Counted from the first letter of the stretch, positions 46,937 to 59,731 are shown. The stretch: 64,000 nt of DNA from Misgurnus anguillicaudatus (GCF_027580225.2 NC_073348.2:29662001-29726000), one strand, 5' to 3'. Notes: generated from the sequence alone by a model not told the origin. A program made the numbers and translations.

Positions 46937-48019
46937 TACACTCACCTAAAGGATCATTAGGAACACCATACTAATACTGTGTTTAACCCCCTTTCGCCTT
47001 CAGAACTGCCTTAATTCTACGTGGCATTGATTCAACAAGGTGCTGAAAGCATTCTTTAGAAATGTTGGCCCATATTGATAGGATAGCATTTTGCAGTTAA
47101 TGGAGATTTGTGGGATGCACATCCAGGACATGAAGCTCCCGTTCCACCACATCTCAAAGATGCTCTATTGGGTTGAGATCTGGTGAATGTGGGGGCCATT
47201 TTAGTACAGTGAACTCATTGTTATGTTCAAGAAACCAATTTGAAATGATTCGAGCTTTGTGACATGGTGCATTATCCTGCTGAAAGTAGTCATCAGAGGA
47301 TGGGTACATGGTGGTCATAAAGCGATGGACATGGTCAGAAACAATGCTCAGGTAGGCCGTGGCATTTGAACGATGCCCAATTGGCACTAAAGGGCCTAAA
47401 GTGTGCCAAGAAAACATCCCCCACACCATTACACCACCACCAGCCTTCACAGTGGTAACAAGGCATGATGGATCCATGTTCTCATTCTGTTTACGCCAAA
47501 TATTGACTCTACCATCTGAATGTCTCAACAGAAATCGAGACTCATCAAACCAGGCAACATTTTTCCAGTCCAATTTTGGTGAGCTTGTGCAAATTGTAGC
47601 CTCTGTTTTCTATTTGTAGTGGAGATGAGTGGTACCCGGTGGGGTCTTCTGCTGTTGTAGGCCATCCGCCTCAAGGTTGTGCGTGTTGTGGCTTCACAAA
47701 TGCTTTGCTGCATACCTCGGTTGTAACGAGTGGTTATTTCAGTCAAAGTTGTTCTTCTATCAGCTTGAATTAGTCTGCCCTTTCTCCTATGACCTCTAGC
47801 ATCAACAAGGCATTTTCACCCACAGGACTGCCGAATACTGGATGTTTTTCCCTTTTCACACCATTCTTTGTAAACCCTAGAAATGGTTGTGCATGAAAAT
47901 CCCAGTAACTGACCAGATTGTGAAATACTCAGAACGGCCCGTCTGGCACCAACAACCATGCCACGCTCAAAATGCTTAAATCACCTTTCTTTCCCATTCT
48001 GACATTCAGTTTGGAGTTC
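46937..48019 (-). mobile_element. Tc1/mariner-like transposon copy C (reverse, 5'-truncated)
   Basis: It is the same family as copy A (50-1264), in the opposite orientation inside the dlg2 intron. The end TACACTCACCTAAAGGATCA starts at the TA at 46937. Similarity to copy A stops at about 48019, roughly 120 bases short of the other inverted end, where unrelated AT-rich sequence begins. Confidence 0.9.
47000..48001 (-). pseudogene. Tc1-like transposase pseudogene (copy C)
   Basis: Read on the minus strand, the frame from 47573 to 47154 keeps all three catalytic landmarks in one open stretch: VAWFDESRF, YFQQDNAPCHKA and [10 protein letters not shown]. It is better preserved in this region than copy A. 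It stops at 47154-47156, where the expected Trp codon after PIEHL has become TGA. The upstream DNA-binding half lies in other frames (around 47525-47746 and 47750-48000), so it is frameshifted. The element cannot move by itself. Confidence 0.88.
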
Positions 48020-50389
48020 TATGTTATGTCTATGTTATACTGCAGTTTTCTGTATACTTTGTTTCCTTTAATATACTATTCTTTATTCTGAACTATACTA
48101 AACAGATCTTAATGTTTGCGGATAAATGTTTTAATGGTCTCTGCAGGTAATTATGTAATGCCATCACCTCAGCATTTGGTCTGCCACGTGAGCGTTGGCT
48201 GGCTGAACGAGGCCACTTGCGCCATGCATGAGTTTGTTTAGAAGCCCTTACTGACGCATGAAGCTCGATACAAACAGCAGCCACTTCAGTCGATTGTGTC
48301 TGCAGAGCGAATTAATGAACACAAGCAACAAACTGTCTGTGTGTGCCCAAGCTTTACCTGCCAGTTTTATCCAATTATCCATCGCTCTGCCCAGCCAGGG
48401 CTTGAAGTCCCACATAGCAAACAGTCTTTGTTTACATCATAAATAAATGCTGCCTATGAACATTTTCAAATGCACATTAATGTGTTCAATTTTATGTAAA
48501 TTTGATGTAGATTTTACACACAGCGACCTACATTGCAATCAAGGTCAGTTCATACCTGGGAATCAAACTCCTTGGCGTTACTAATGTCACACTTTTAGTC
48601 TTTTATTTGGCATCAGAACTCAAGTCCTCTCTCGTTTTTTGTATCTCTCATGAGCTTCCTTGTTGTCTAGTCCTTTGATTATCACAAGAACTAAGGAGTC
48701 GTGTGTTAGCCGTACTGAGTGTCCAGTACCCCTACTGCCGATAAGCTCATTAGCGAGTAACCTGCACAAAAAGTCCTTGTTTTTTAATCTAGCATGTCGG
48801 TCTCCAGCAAAAATAAACAGATACAGAATATTCTGTATTTCAGTTAGCTGTCATGAGCACATTTTCTTGTCCTCAAACATTGATTATGCATGCACAGCTC
48901 CTCTTGCTTTGATAAGGTCTTGCCATTTCTGCCCTTTTTGATGTCAAAGTGATGCTTGAGAGTTTATGCTTCATCACCCATCGCATTTCTAATGTCACAC
49001 GGGCTGCATTCAGTAACAAACAAGATTCAGGGTATCACTGTGATTTTTCCTTTTGTCTCGTACATAAAAGGGCATGATGTCTTAAAAGTACCATTATTTT
49101 TCTTTTCTCATCGGTTACCACTGATGTGCTTTATTTCCAGCATTTTGTTTATGTGTGCATAAACATTCATAGACCTTCATGAGTTAATATGATTTATATA
49201 GTTAGTGCTGATGAAGTTTTTTGCTTTTTAGTTTTAATTTAAAAAATAAGTAAGTATGCATATAATTAGCATATTGATGAAATCAGTTATACAGTATTTA
49301 TGTGCAATTCTGGATAAAGAATACCATACTTGAGCAGCAATTTTCACTGCAATTTACTGTATGCAACAGTTAATTTGACATTTCTGACGTACATGTTTTT
49401 GCATCGTCATCCTTGTAGGATATTGGAGTGATTTTTCTTCGTTTATTTGTCGTAAGGGACAGTCTTCTTTTGAAACTGGCTAATATTGCCCTTCATCATC
49501 CAGAGAGATATAAAACTTAGCTTGTGCTCATTTAGGTTCGTTTTCCTTTTATTTCCGACCATTAAACTGTCAAATTTTGAGATAAAACCACAATTATCGC
49601 TCCTATAATCTTCTTAAATGTGTGTCTGCCACGCCGTGATGGGCTGCATCAGCAGATAATTGGATAGCTCCGGTTAAATGCCACATTTCCAATGTTGTTT
49701 CCTCAAACAAACAAAACACCGTGTGTGAAAGATGCTTGCAATATGTACTTATAAACACACATTCTTAAAACTCACGATGTATTACAAACATCAGTTATAC
49801 AATTAAATTTTTTATTGAGTGTTTTTTCTTTCCCCCACATACATTGTGGTCTCTAGCTGTCACTGGGGCAGTGCCCTTTCAAAAATTACACTATAGTTTA
49901 AAAAAAAAATGCTGGGTTACTTTCAACACAGCATTGGGTCAAAAAGGGTCGAGCCCAGCTGCTGTTATATTAAAGGATTAGTCAATTTTCTTAAAAAAAA
50001 AATCCAGATAATTTACTCACCACCATGTCATCCAAAATGTTGATGTCTTCTTTGTTCAGTCGAGAAGAAACCATGTTTCTTGAGGACAACATTGCAGGAT
50101 TTTTCTAATTTTAATGGACTTTAATAGAGCCCAACATTTAATACTTAACTCGACACTTAACAGTTTCTTTCAACGGAGTTTCAAAGGACTATAAACAATT
50201 TCAAACGATGCATAAGGGTCTTATCTAGCAAAACGATTGTCATTTTTGACAATAAAAATAACAAATATACACAAATTAAAGCACCACTTCTCGTCATGTA
50301 GATCCGGTCGTGAGGCGCCAACTGACCCCACGCAATACGTCATGACGTCAAGAGGTCACAGAGGACGAACGCGAAACTACGCATTTACG

Positions 50390-50669
50390 TTTATGAATAC
50401 GCATTTATGAATATAACATGGCAAAGATGAATACACATGTATATATTGATTCATTAGATTTATAGCATTTTGGGGAAAAAAACTTGTCATGGATTTATTG
50501 CATTTTGTTGAAAAAATTATCAGTTTTTATAATAAATCTCTGAAAATCAAATTATGGATTTGAATTTTTAATCTTATTATAACCTAAAGATGCTATGTGA
50601 AAGTTTGTAACAGAAAATAGTGGTTTTCATGTCACATTTTTATTGCGTTTTGGAACCAAACTCCTCATA
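50390..50669. mobile_element. Half-copy of the 'GAAGAGTTTGGTTCC' element
   Basis: It matches 17205-17498 (ATATAACATGGCAAAGATGAAT, TTATTATAACCTAAAGATGC) and ends GTTTTGGAACCAAACTCCTCATA. The other half is missing. The text before 50390 is unrelated. Confidence 0.8.
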
Positions 50670-50745
50670 TGGTATAGGAACTTTTTAAAGGGTACTGACC
50701 CAGTGACAACCTAGGAACTTCTTTTTTACCATTTTTCTATCAATG

Positions 50746-50751
<6 letters not shown>

Positions 50752-50837
<86 letters not shown>
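50752..50837. repeat. (CT)n microsatellite, about 43 units
   Basis: An uninterrupted CT run in the dlg2 intron, 1.8 kb upstream of the 52654 exon. The Arg-Glu open frame on the minus strand over it is an artefact. Confidence 0.97.
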
Positions 50838-50842
<5 letters not shown>

Positions 50843-51811
50843 TCTGGTGTCTCTGTGCTTGAGGCTCTAGCTCTCAAGACGAGATATATTAATGTAATTA
50901 GAATCAGTGCGCAGTGAGCAGGGACAGCCTCAGTCCTTGCTGTCGATCGATTTTCAGTCACAGCAACAGGCCAACTGCGTCTCCAGGGCAGAGTGTTTCT
51001 GGATGCTACTGCTTCTGTGATGAGCCTGCTAAATGAGTTTGTGTGTTTTGTGCGCATGCATCATCCGGCCCCAAACACAACGCAAAATTGTAGCCAATGA
51101 TGTTGTGTTGGCTGCTTGAAAATGAATGGTTTTATAATACTGCAGAGCTTTGAAATACTTTTTTTTTTTAGTTGCTTACATATAGCTGAGTATTTTAACA
51201 TAGAAAATAAATACACACTTATTCCTCAAGCTGTTGTGTACAGTGCTCTGATACAAAGATAGCACATTGATAATGAATGAGTTTGAAATGAATTCAGGTG
51301 AGAGCAGCTACACAGAAGCTTCTAAAAGAAGGTAAACTTGGTACTCATGTAATGGTGCATCTCGTACCCAAGTCACCTTTTCAAGTGGACTCAGTGATGC
51401 GCAGTGGAAAATTACTTTCACAGCAACCAAATGAGCTAAACTCTGACATCAAACAGACAACTAGTGTGAAAGACCCTAAAAAGATTTACTATTCTATTTA
51501 AAGCTTTCACATAAAGACAGGTTTTATTTTCCAATCTCTAAGTTAGTGTGTGTGGAAACTTAGGCTGTGACTTTCTTTATCACTGACATGTAACAGTGAT
51601 ACAGTATATTCTCACAAAAGCACAATTTCCCACTTTACAGCATTATGCGGATTTAAAGCGAAGGTATTTGATAAACATACTCCAATATACGTGATGAGAA
51701 CATTCGGTTAATATTGTTATCTCATTTTTGACGGAGCCCATCTGAGCCCATATATATACTGTATATATAAGTACTGTAAAGCTTCACACAAACAGTGCTC
51801 TTCAGTATATG

Positions 51812-52190
51812 TGCTATTGACATAAAATTTTCACCAGATGTAGCCATCAAGCCAAATACTGAATTCATACAAACAAATCAGAACATTTAAGTATACAAGT
51901 TGAGTCATAATAAATAGAGTGGAATGAAACAGGGAATAAGTATTGAACACATGAAGAGAACAAGGTGCAAAATGGCATATAAAGCCAGGATATCACCTGA
52001 AATCTTTCAGTATTGAGAAAGAAACCCTGCCCCCTATCAGTACTAATTGATATCAGCTGCTTTAGTCCAGGTGTGTGTTTAATACATTTCCCCTATGTCA
52101 TTCACTTTATTTATTATGACTCAACTTGTATACTTAAATGTTCTGATTTGGCTTGATGACTACATCTGGTGGAAATGCTGTGTCAATAGC
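51812..52190. mobile_element. Foldback MITE with about 90-bp arms
   Basis: The left arm (51812-51927: CACCAGATGTAGCCATCAAGCC, AAGTATACAAGTTGAGTCAT) is the reverse complement of the right arm (52098-52190: ATGACTCAACTTGTATACTT, GGCTTGATGACTACATCTGG). About 20 bases (near 51856-51877, including GAATTCATACAAACAAATC) are extra in the left arm. The downstream phrase CAAATACTTATTTCCCGC resembles fish Tc1 terminal repeats. Confidence 0.82.
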
Positions 52191-52653
52191 CCACTTAGAA
52201 ATCCTCTTACTAATAAAAATGCTGATGTGTCAAATACTTATTTCCCGCCGTATTGATGAGTGACAGCATTTGTCTTTGCCACTTTCAACACAAACACAAT
52301 TCAACATTTACAGTATATACTGTAATACAAACTTTTTGTTCCAGTCACAACGCAAGTATATTTTTACTTCTGAAAAATGGCAGTTTTTTATTTTTAACCA
52401 TTCATCTAATAATCAAGCCTGTGTGTGTGTAAATATAGTTGTATATCATTTCAGTGGGTGGTGTCATTCATCATTTTAAAGTTGTACCCATCATCATGGC
52501 ATCGGTGAGCTCAGCGGTATCCATCACGCTCTGTATATCCTTTACTAAAAACTAGGCCAGATCACACATCTCCTCCAGTCCACTCTGATCCTTATCTCTT
52601 TCTCTTTTCCTCTCCCTTCATCTCCCTCCTTCTCCCTTCCTCTCTTTTCACAG

Positions 52654-52707
52654 GCAAGCCCTGCTCCAATTATTGTCAACACGGACACTTTGGAATCTGT
52701 ACCTTAC
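52654..52707 (+). CDS. dlg2: dlg2 constant exon, pre-PDZ1 linker (18 aa)
   Basis: The exon encodes ASPAPIIVNTDTLESVPY, near-identical to mammalian PSD-93 (ASPAPIIVNTDTLDTIPY), in the linker that joins the variable amino termini to PDZ1. It is 54 nt, phase 0 at both ends, with a long pyrimidine tract and CACAG acceptor and a consensus donor GTGAGT. All alternative amino termini must join here or at an earlier exon. The only differences from the mammalian peptide I recall are conservative. Confidence 0.96.
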
Positions 52708-54118
52708 GTGAGTTTCATTTTTGTTTTTCATTTATTTATTCTTTGCTCATGACATTTCAGTATGCGTGTGTGCATGGGATTTAAACTGTGGCATTGTAAA
52801 CCACCCACGTCAATGCCCATGCATGTGTGCTATTTGATTTTGATTTAGCAGAATGATGATCATTGAGTTTTTAATTAAGTTTGACATATTTTTTATTTGT
52901 GCTGCACAAATAAGATCACCCTATTCAATAATTGATGACTTTTCATAAATAAACCAGATAAAGAGGACAGTGATTAGCTGTGGGTTTAGATTAGCATGGG
53001 GGCTTTTCTTTTAAGGTCTTAAAATATTAATGATCTGCCTTCGCTGTGTTTGGACGGGACATCTGAGAAAGATTTGATGCTCGAGATGAATGGCGTAAAA
53101 CAGGATGGTCTTGAATCACAGACACTTGGCTTTGACATAAAGGCGTTTTGAAAAGTAAGCATCAGAATTATGCTGCTTTGTACAGTATGGTATCTTATTA
53201 TAGCCAAGCTTTAAAGTACGCTTTTCTTACTTTTTCCTACGATTTGCGCTGCCTACAGCCTTACAAAAAGTGGGAGCACGTGTCGTTGGTATGCAGTGTT
53301 TCACATACATTAATTTATTTGTCAGTCCGCCACAAAATCAAAATTCGCGTTTATCACTACCTCTGTCTCACATGACAGTTTCTGTACAAACACCCGTGGC
53401 GTCAGTCGATGCCGTGCATACATGCTAACATGCGCGTCGCGGATGTACCTCCACAAACTGCAAGGAAAACACTGGTATGTTGTTCCTGATTCTCAGCCGG
53501 TGGATGTTTTTCACCACTGAAAGGGAGTTTGGGAACTTACAACAAAGCACAGATGACAGGTTTTGCTCGAGACAGCGCGAGCACATAAAAGGTAAAGCTA
53601 ATGACGAAGGTTTAGCAATGAGGCTGGTAGTGACGGTTCTCTCAGACCAATCAGTGATCTATAATGTTTTCGCGTCACGTTTTAGTATCAGCACGAGGTG
53701 CTACTAGAAAAAAAGTGTCAGGTACTACGTACTGTACCCAGTACAAAAACCCCCAATAGTAAGCTGACACGACCCAACCCGTGGGGTACTATGCAATAGA
53801 AAAGCACCATAAAATGCACTCTTTTAAACCAATATGGTCTTCTGATAGTATTTTGAACTATTTTAAGGTGTACTTTTTGAAAGGGTAGTGCCTCAGTGAC
53901 AGCTAGAGACCATTTTTTTAATCTTTTTTGCTGACAGTGTAGCATTGCATGTTCTTTGGGTAAGGCAATCCCAGAATGCATTGCGTATATTATATGATGC
54001 TTCATTTTTTATATAAAATCTGCATTAACCAGATAATCTTACATGATATTTGTATATATATTATGCATTTTTAAGCTTGTTAGAGTATTGTTGTAGAGTG
54101 CTTCGTAACATATATAAT

Positions 54119-54549
54119 TTAAAGGGGACATTTCACAAGACTTTTTTAAGATGTAAAATTAATCTTTGGTGTCCCCAGAGTACATATGTGACGTTTTAGC
54201 CCAAAATACCATATAGATAATTTATTATAACATGTTAAAATTGCCACTTTGTAGGTGTGAACAAAAATGTGCCGTGTCCTTTTAAATGCAAATGAGCTGA
54301 TCTCTGCACTAAATGCCAGTGCCGTTGTTGGATAGTGCAGATTAAGGGGGCGGTATTATCCCCTTCTGACATCACAGGGGAGCCAAATTTCAATGACCTG
54401 TTTTTCACATGCTTGCAGGGAATGGTTAATCAAAAATAAGTTACTGGGTTGATCTTTTTCACATTTTCTAGGTTGATAGAAGCACTGGGGACCCAATTAT
54501 AGCACTTAAACATGAAAAAAGTCAGATGTTTATGATATGTCCCCTTTAA
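54119..54549. mobile_element. TTAA MITE 'AGGGGACATTTCACAAGAC'
   Basis: TTAA lies at 54119-54122 and 54546-54549. The ends AAAGGGGACATTTCACAA and GATATGTCCCCTTT are inverted. It is a complete 431-bp copy, and a decayed copy is at about 34630-35059. Confidence 0.85.
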
Positions 54550-55014
54550 ATTAACCAAGTCTTCCATTAGATGGCTATTCGTTTAATATGTGGAGTTGCT
54601 AGCTGTGTAGAGCATTTCCTGTCAGAGACTGATATTTCATAGATTTCATTTGAGTTACTGTAAGATGTTGAAGGCCAGAAACTGACCAGAGCTATAGTGT
54701 GAGAGAAATGAATGCAGGAGTGAAAGTAATGAATTGAGCACATGGCACAACAGGTGATTGAATGATTGGGTGATGTACTGAGTGAATGAAAGAGCCCAGA
54801 GGGAGAGAGGAGTGTTGAATCAAACACTAACACAGAGCGGTAGTACACAGTTTGGCACGGAGCACAGGGGGCACACACACACACGCGCACACACACACAT
54901 TAACAGCACATTTTAACCTTCAGTAGGCTGAGACATGTTTTCCACGTCTCCTTCAAGCTCCAAAATGATCTACTACCTGTTTTTGTAGTGTGTGAAACAT
55001 TTTAAACAATATTA

Positions 55015-56006
55015 TATGAAGAGTTTGGTTCCAAAATGCAATAAATCCATTTTGACTAATTTGGGTAAAAATTTGTTTTTTATGCCAAGAAAGTGACAAG
55101 ATGAAAACCACAATTTTCTGTTACAAATTTTCACATAGCATCTTTAAGTTATAATAACATTAAGAATTCAAATCCATAATTTGATTTTCAAAGATTTATT
55201 ATAAAAACCTAAGTTTTTTTCAAAATGCTATAAATCCATTGAATCAATATATAAATGTGCATTCATCTTTGCCATGTTATATTCATTTAGTTGACTAGTG
55301 GTATACACTGATTAAAAAATAAACATAATGGCATTAATCAAAACACTTACTTTGTCATATTAAGAACACTGTCATTGCTGCTGTCATGAGACGTCGTCAC
55401 TGAACTTTTTTGACAGCGATCAGCTGTAAAATGTTTTAGTTCTGCTTGATTTTCGTTGACTTTGAGTAAAATAATGGAAAGTTTTTCATAAGATCCCCTG
55501 AGGTCAATGTGTTAGCATGACAGAAGCTTGATGCTGTCGTGTGAGAACAAACAACAGCCGGCATTTTTCCTTCCCCCGAGTGCCTCTCACGTACATTATA
55601 AAATTTTGATGGCTTACGCTTCTTCCCCGTCACAGAAAACCACAACAGGTTTATCAATGCCATCAAAGTATTATTTTGTTTTTGTTTGTTTGTCAATTCC
55701 GAAGTACAAAGTAGATGAGAAAACTAGAATTCTGTGTGTATTCAAAGCGCCGCCATTATTGTTAACAATGCGTGGAATTGTGCGCTGTGATTTGTTGAGC
55801 GGATTTATTGCATTCTGCAGAGAAGGAAGACTGCCGTTTGTCGCGGTTTGGAAAAAGGGAGAAAAGATGACAGAATATTGCGTCGGATATCGGATTTTGC
55901 ATAAATTGAAGAATTTACTTTTTAATACTGACCAGATACAATGCTGATTTTGGCGGTAACTAATAAAAAAAAGAGTTTATCGTGTTTTGGAACCAAACTC
56001 TTCATA
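55015..56006 (-). mobile_element. 'GAAGAGTTTGGTTCC' element, copy 2
   Basis: The ends TATGAAGAGTTTGGTTCC and GGAACCAAACTCTTCATA are perfect inverted repeats. It runs opposite to copy 1 (16554-17498), and the small-ORF region lies at about 55330-55490 on the minus strand with the first ATG lost and a stop gained. Confidence 0.85.
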
Positions 56007-58009
56007 TATTTGTTCTCCAAAAAAGAAACAATATAAATGAGATCTCTTCATGGATCTGTTGTTTCTCTTGGACAGCAATGATATTAAATGAAGAGTAAAG
56101 TGAGACTTTTGCTCCCGAGAAAAATATCCCAGTAATTTTGTGTCTGCTTATCAGAAATTCTTTCAGGAATGATCTCAGATCTCAGTTGTGCCATTTAAAT
56201 TTTAGTTTTATAGCATTAAACTGTATGTCAACATTTTTTACAGGCAAGTAAACTTTAGAAACAAATATTTACCTAAAAGATCATTCTTAAGCAATAACAT
56301 TTCCGGCTGGGATAGCAGATGTATTTACTGTACCTCAGAAACATCCCAAAATCCCATTCCTGCTCTGTTTCATCAGAAGACTCTTCAATGAACAGACATC
56401 TCATGCATACCTGTCATGATCACCAAAGATAATTCAGTCTGTTTCCTGTTCCTCCCTGCATCTCTCTAATGACATTTAAGCTCATCCAGATGACAGGAGA
56501 TGTGACTGTTTTAGTCAGTGCGCAATATTTCCATCAAAACATCAAATCAACTGTGACAGTCAGAATCTGCCAGCACGCATAAAGCTGTAAACAATTTAAA
56601 TACCCTTTTCTGTTTGCAGAAAAATCACTATGACCATGCAGTGATACTGTAAGTGTATGAGATTAAAAGTGTTATAAGCTGTTTGAACATGAAGCCCTGG
56701 ATGCATGGATATCTTGGTGTAACACGGGTTTCTCTATAAAGCTAACATAAAATAGCTTTACAGCATTTACTAGCACCAAGGCTTTGATCATTTTTGGGGG
56801 GTGATAAAATATAAGATTCATTAACCCTCGTTTACTGATAATTTAAGGTGTACACAGCAACATTTAAAAGGTTTTGATATCATACTACTGGCATATGCAG
56901 TACACTACAGTTTAGATTAGCATGCCTATTTTGTCAATGTATAAAGATTTGTTGTGGGAGCAGAAGATGGGTAAAAGAAATGTGTCACTGTAAGTGGCTA
57001 ATTTGTATGAATTCATATATACAAAAATTAGTAAAAAGCTTAAATGATGACCAACCCCAGTTACCCAAAGCCAAAGCAGAAACGTATGAGAGTAAACAAA
57101 TTTATCCGAATTATCCTCCGGGAGAAGTGTTACGATTTGCCATGAGATTGTGTTGTGATATTGGAGTCCTGCTGTTTTTGCGCTTGGGGCAGGTGTGATC
57201 CAACAATCTGATAGATTCACTATGGAGATACAAAGACCCTGGAGAGAAAAAGGGGAGAGGATACAGCAGTAAAGCCAGCTTGACGGGGCCAATACTCAAT
57301 AAACATTCATCTGACACATGTGTGCAATACACACCTATCCGTGAGCACACACAAACACTCATCCAGCAGCACATCTGTTAACTTAAATAAAATATTAGTT
57401 TCACATGGACTGATGTTCATGAAAATGTGCTGTGTTGTGGCCTACCTGGATATAGATGGTTAAACTGATGAAGCACTGAACAATTGAATAGTGTATATGT
57501 GTAATAGATGTGACGTTTAAGAGAACCTTAAGTCAGTACAACATCTTGAATGTGCTACATATCTGTCTCTCTCCCTTTCTTATGACCTAATTTGCGTTTG
57601 TGTCATATTGTTATTCAGAATATAACGACAATGAGCTGTGACGCCAAAAGCATACTTCCTATGTTAGACCTTTATTACAGTAATAAGAAAATTTGGAAGA
57701 AAAATGGTGGCTAAGTTGCTAACAGACACGGTTGTGGACCTTATGGTTTTAAATGTAGGATTTCGCCAGTGCAGTGGAAGTCGGTTGACTTGTAATCTTA
57801 ATAGGTTGTGTTCAGTCATGTGTAAAAATCATGTAAAGTGCCAGCACTAGACCAAATAAAATAGTGATGCAATGATACCATGAATATGTAAAGAGAAGTC
57901 TTTTAACTGTTAAAAACATAGATTTTGCAAAATGACCTCTTTTGACCACTTTAAACATTAGGTCTGTTTCTGTTCTTGGTAGAAAATACCTTGTGTATAA
58001 TCAACAGAG

Positions 58010-58517
58010 TTGGGGGTAACGCATTACAAGTAACGCGCATTACGTAATAATATTACTTTTCTGAAGTAACGAGTAAAGTAACGCATTACTTTATAAATGT
58101 ACACATTGATATTTGAGTTACTTTTTTAAAAAAGTAATGCGAGTTACTTTTCGGTTTAATATATTTTGTTTAAAAATTTAATAATGTCGCTATTGAGAGA
58201 AAACACTTCCCTGCCAATGACGAGAATTTCCGGCTTTCCGCAATACCGCATTTCTGCAACTTTTACAACCCGGAAGTAACGTCTCATGTGAAGAGAAAGA
58301 AATCTGTGTATATTTTAAAGATCGCAGAGGGTCTGTTCTTTCATTTGATATATTGTATGTTGCAAGGCCTGAAATGGATCAAGCCTCAGCTAAGTAAGAA
58401 AAAATAACTTAAAAGTAATGTAAGCATTACTTTCCATGAAAAGTAACGCAATTAATTACTTTTTTTGGGAGTAACTTGATATTGTAATTCATTACTTTTA
58501 AAAGTAACTTTCCCCAA
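58010..58517. mobile_element. 'TTGGGG.TAACTTT' MITE rich in GTAATGCATTAC
   Basis: It starts TTGGGGGTAACGCATTACAA and ends AAAAGTAACTTTCCCCAA. The interior is full of AAGTAACGCATTACTTT-like palindromes. From general knowledge, this is a common hAT-type non-autonomous element of cyprinids. Confidence 0.78.
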
Positions 58518-59172
58518 TGCTGATAATGAATGCACTGGGTCTAAATGGCACGTATTCTAGTGGGAAAGTAGAGCTTTGTTTTAGGTGAATAGGCCCAGTG
58601 CCTGGATTGTAGTCAGTCGTCACGGAAACATAAGTCTCTCTATGCGTTTTGTACGAGTTGTGTGGTTCCACACGCTCGTGCCCATCATACACTTGCGAGT
58701 TTAAGTGCTTTCACATTAGCAGTGACTCACCGGTTTAATGTGAGCTTTTACACCCCGGATACTGCATCGTGAGCTCCCTCCCCTTCCCACTGTCTCCCTC
58801 TGCAGCTGCACTCTTCCTAGTCTCCAACCAACATCTTACATTGGAGACGCCATGATGCAGCTTAGAATGCTAATGCAACTCAAACTCAAAATAATTGGGT
58901 CACTTTTACACAGAGGCAGATAAAGTGGATGTGCTTCTTTATAATTTTAAGAAAAGTTGTTACAATCTTAATGTTACAGACTGGACTTTTTTTGTCTTGA
59001 AGGAATAGTTCAACCTCGTGTAACGTTACATTTATTCATTTGGCAGATGCTTTTATTCGATTCTTTTTTTTAATAATCTGCTCGTCACACTTTTCATGCA
59101 TTTACAGTGAATTGGGACCTAGATGTCCAATCTTCACATAAAAAGGCACTTGAGTGATTGTCTGTGTTTTAT

Positions 59173-59444
59173 CACTGTAAAACCTAAAAGTTAACTCAAC
59201 TCAAACCATTTAAGTAAACCGGTTGCATTAGGTTTAAAACGCATACATTTGAGTACTTTGAACTTAAACAAATTGAGTCATATGCAGTTATGCACTTATA
59301 TTCACACTACTTAAATATAAGTGCATAATTGCACATGACTCAAGTTCACAGTACTTCAATTTATGTGTTTTACAACTTAAATGGCCTAATGCAACTGGTT
59401 TACTTAAATGGTTTGAGTTAAGTTAACTGTTAGGTTTTACAGTG
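59173..59444. mobile_element. Palindromic MITE 'CACTGTAAAACCTAAAAGTT'
   Basis: CACTGTAAAACCTAAAAGTT is answered by AACTGTTAGGTTTTACAGTG. The arms continue (CAAACCATTTAAGTAAACC and GGTTTACTTAAATGGTTTG) so that nearly the whole 272 bp folds on itself. A related half-end (CACTGTAAAATCGTTGAACA) starts at 59521. Confidence 0.88.
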
Positions 59445-59731
59445 TATACGTTTGCCAGTGCTTTTGTTGGTTAATAATCTCATTTGCTCATTTTTTTTGG
59501 TATCTCATGCACAGCCATCACACTGTAAAATCGTTGAACATGGTTCAACTTAAAAGGTTAAAAACTACTGTTAGTTATGGGTTGCCTTAAAATTTTGAGT
59601 AATTCTACTGAAAAACATTAGTTGATTCAAAAAAGTAAAAAGCTAATATTTTTACGTTGAATTAAAGATACAATTTGTAGTATCCGCCTCTAGTGGGCGC
59701 ACAATCAAAACAATAACACTGACGTAGATTA

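Larger units (their letters stand above)
44715..52653 (+). other. dlg2: dlg2 intron after the 44400 exon (7.9 kb)
   Basis: The donor is GTAATC at 44715 and the acceptor is TCTCTTTTCACAG ending at 52653, after about 90 bases of strong pyrimidine tract. The intron carries a Tc1 copy (46937-48019), MITE fragments (49905-49975, and an 'AAAGGATTAGTCAATTTTC' fragment at 49975-50160), the 50390 element end, a long (CT)n and the 51812 foldback. From 44930 to 46930 and from 48020 to 49900 I see nothing recognisable. Confidence 0.8.

Noticed and set aside
50740..51057. Minus-strand frame with a long Arg-Glu tail
   Set aside because: The tail is the complement of the (CT)n microsatellite. The rest has no support.
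51298..51501. 67-codon frame in the dlg2 intron
   Set aside because: There is no ATG at its start and it has no matching splice sites or recognised peptide.
44715..52653. The PSD-93 exon encoding KYRYQDED...
   Set aside because: I looked for this alternative upstream exon in all frames and did not find it. It probably lies upstream of the window or is not in this interval.
55528..55947. 139-codon frame
   Set aside because: It lies in the 55015-56006 element on the strand opposite to its small ORF, and is not matched by an open frame in copy 1.
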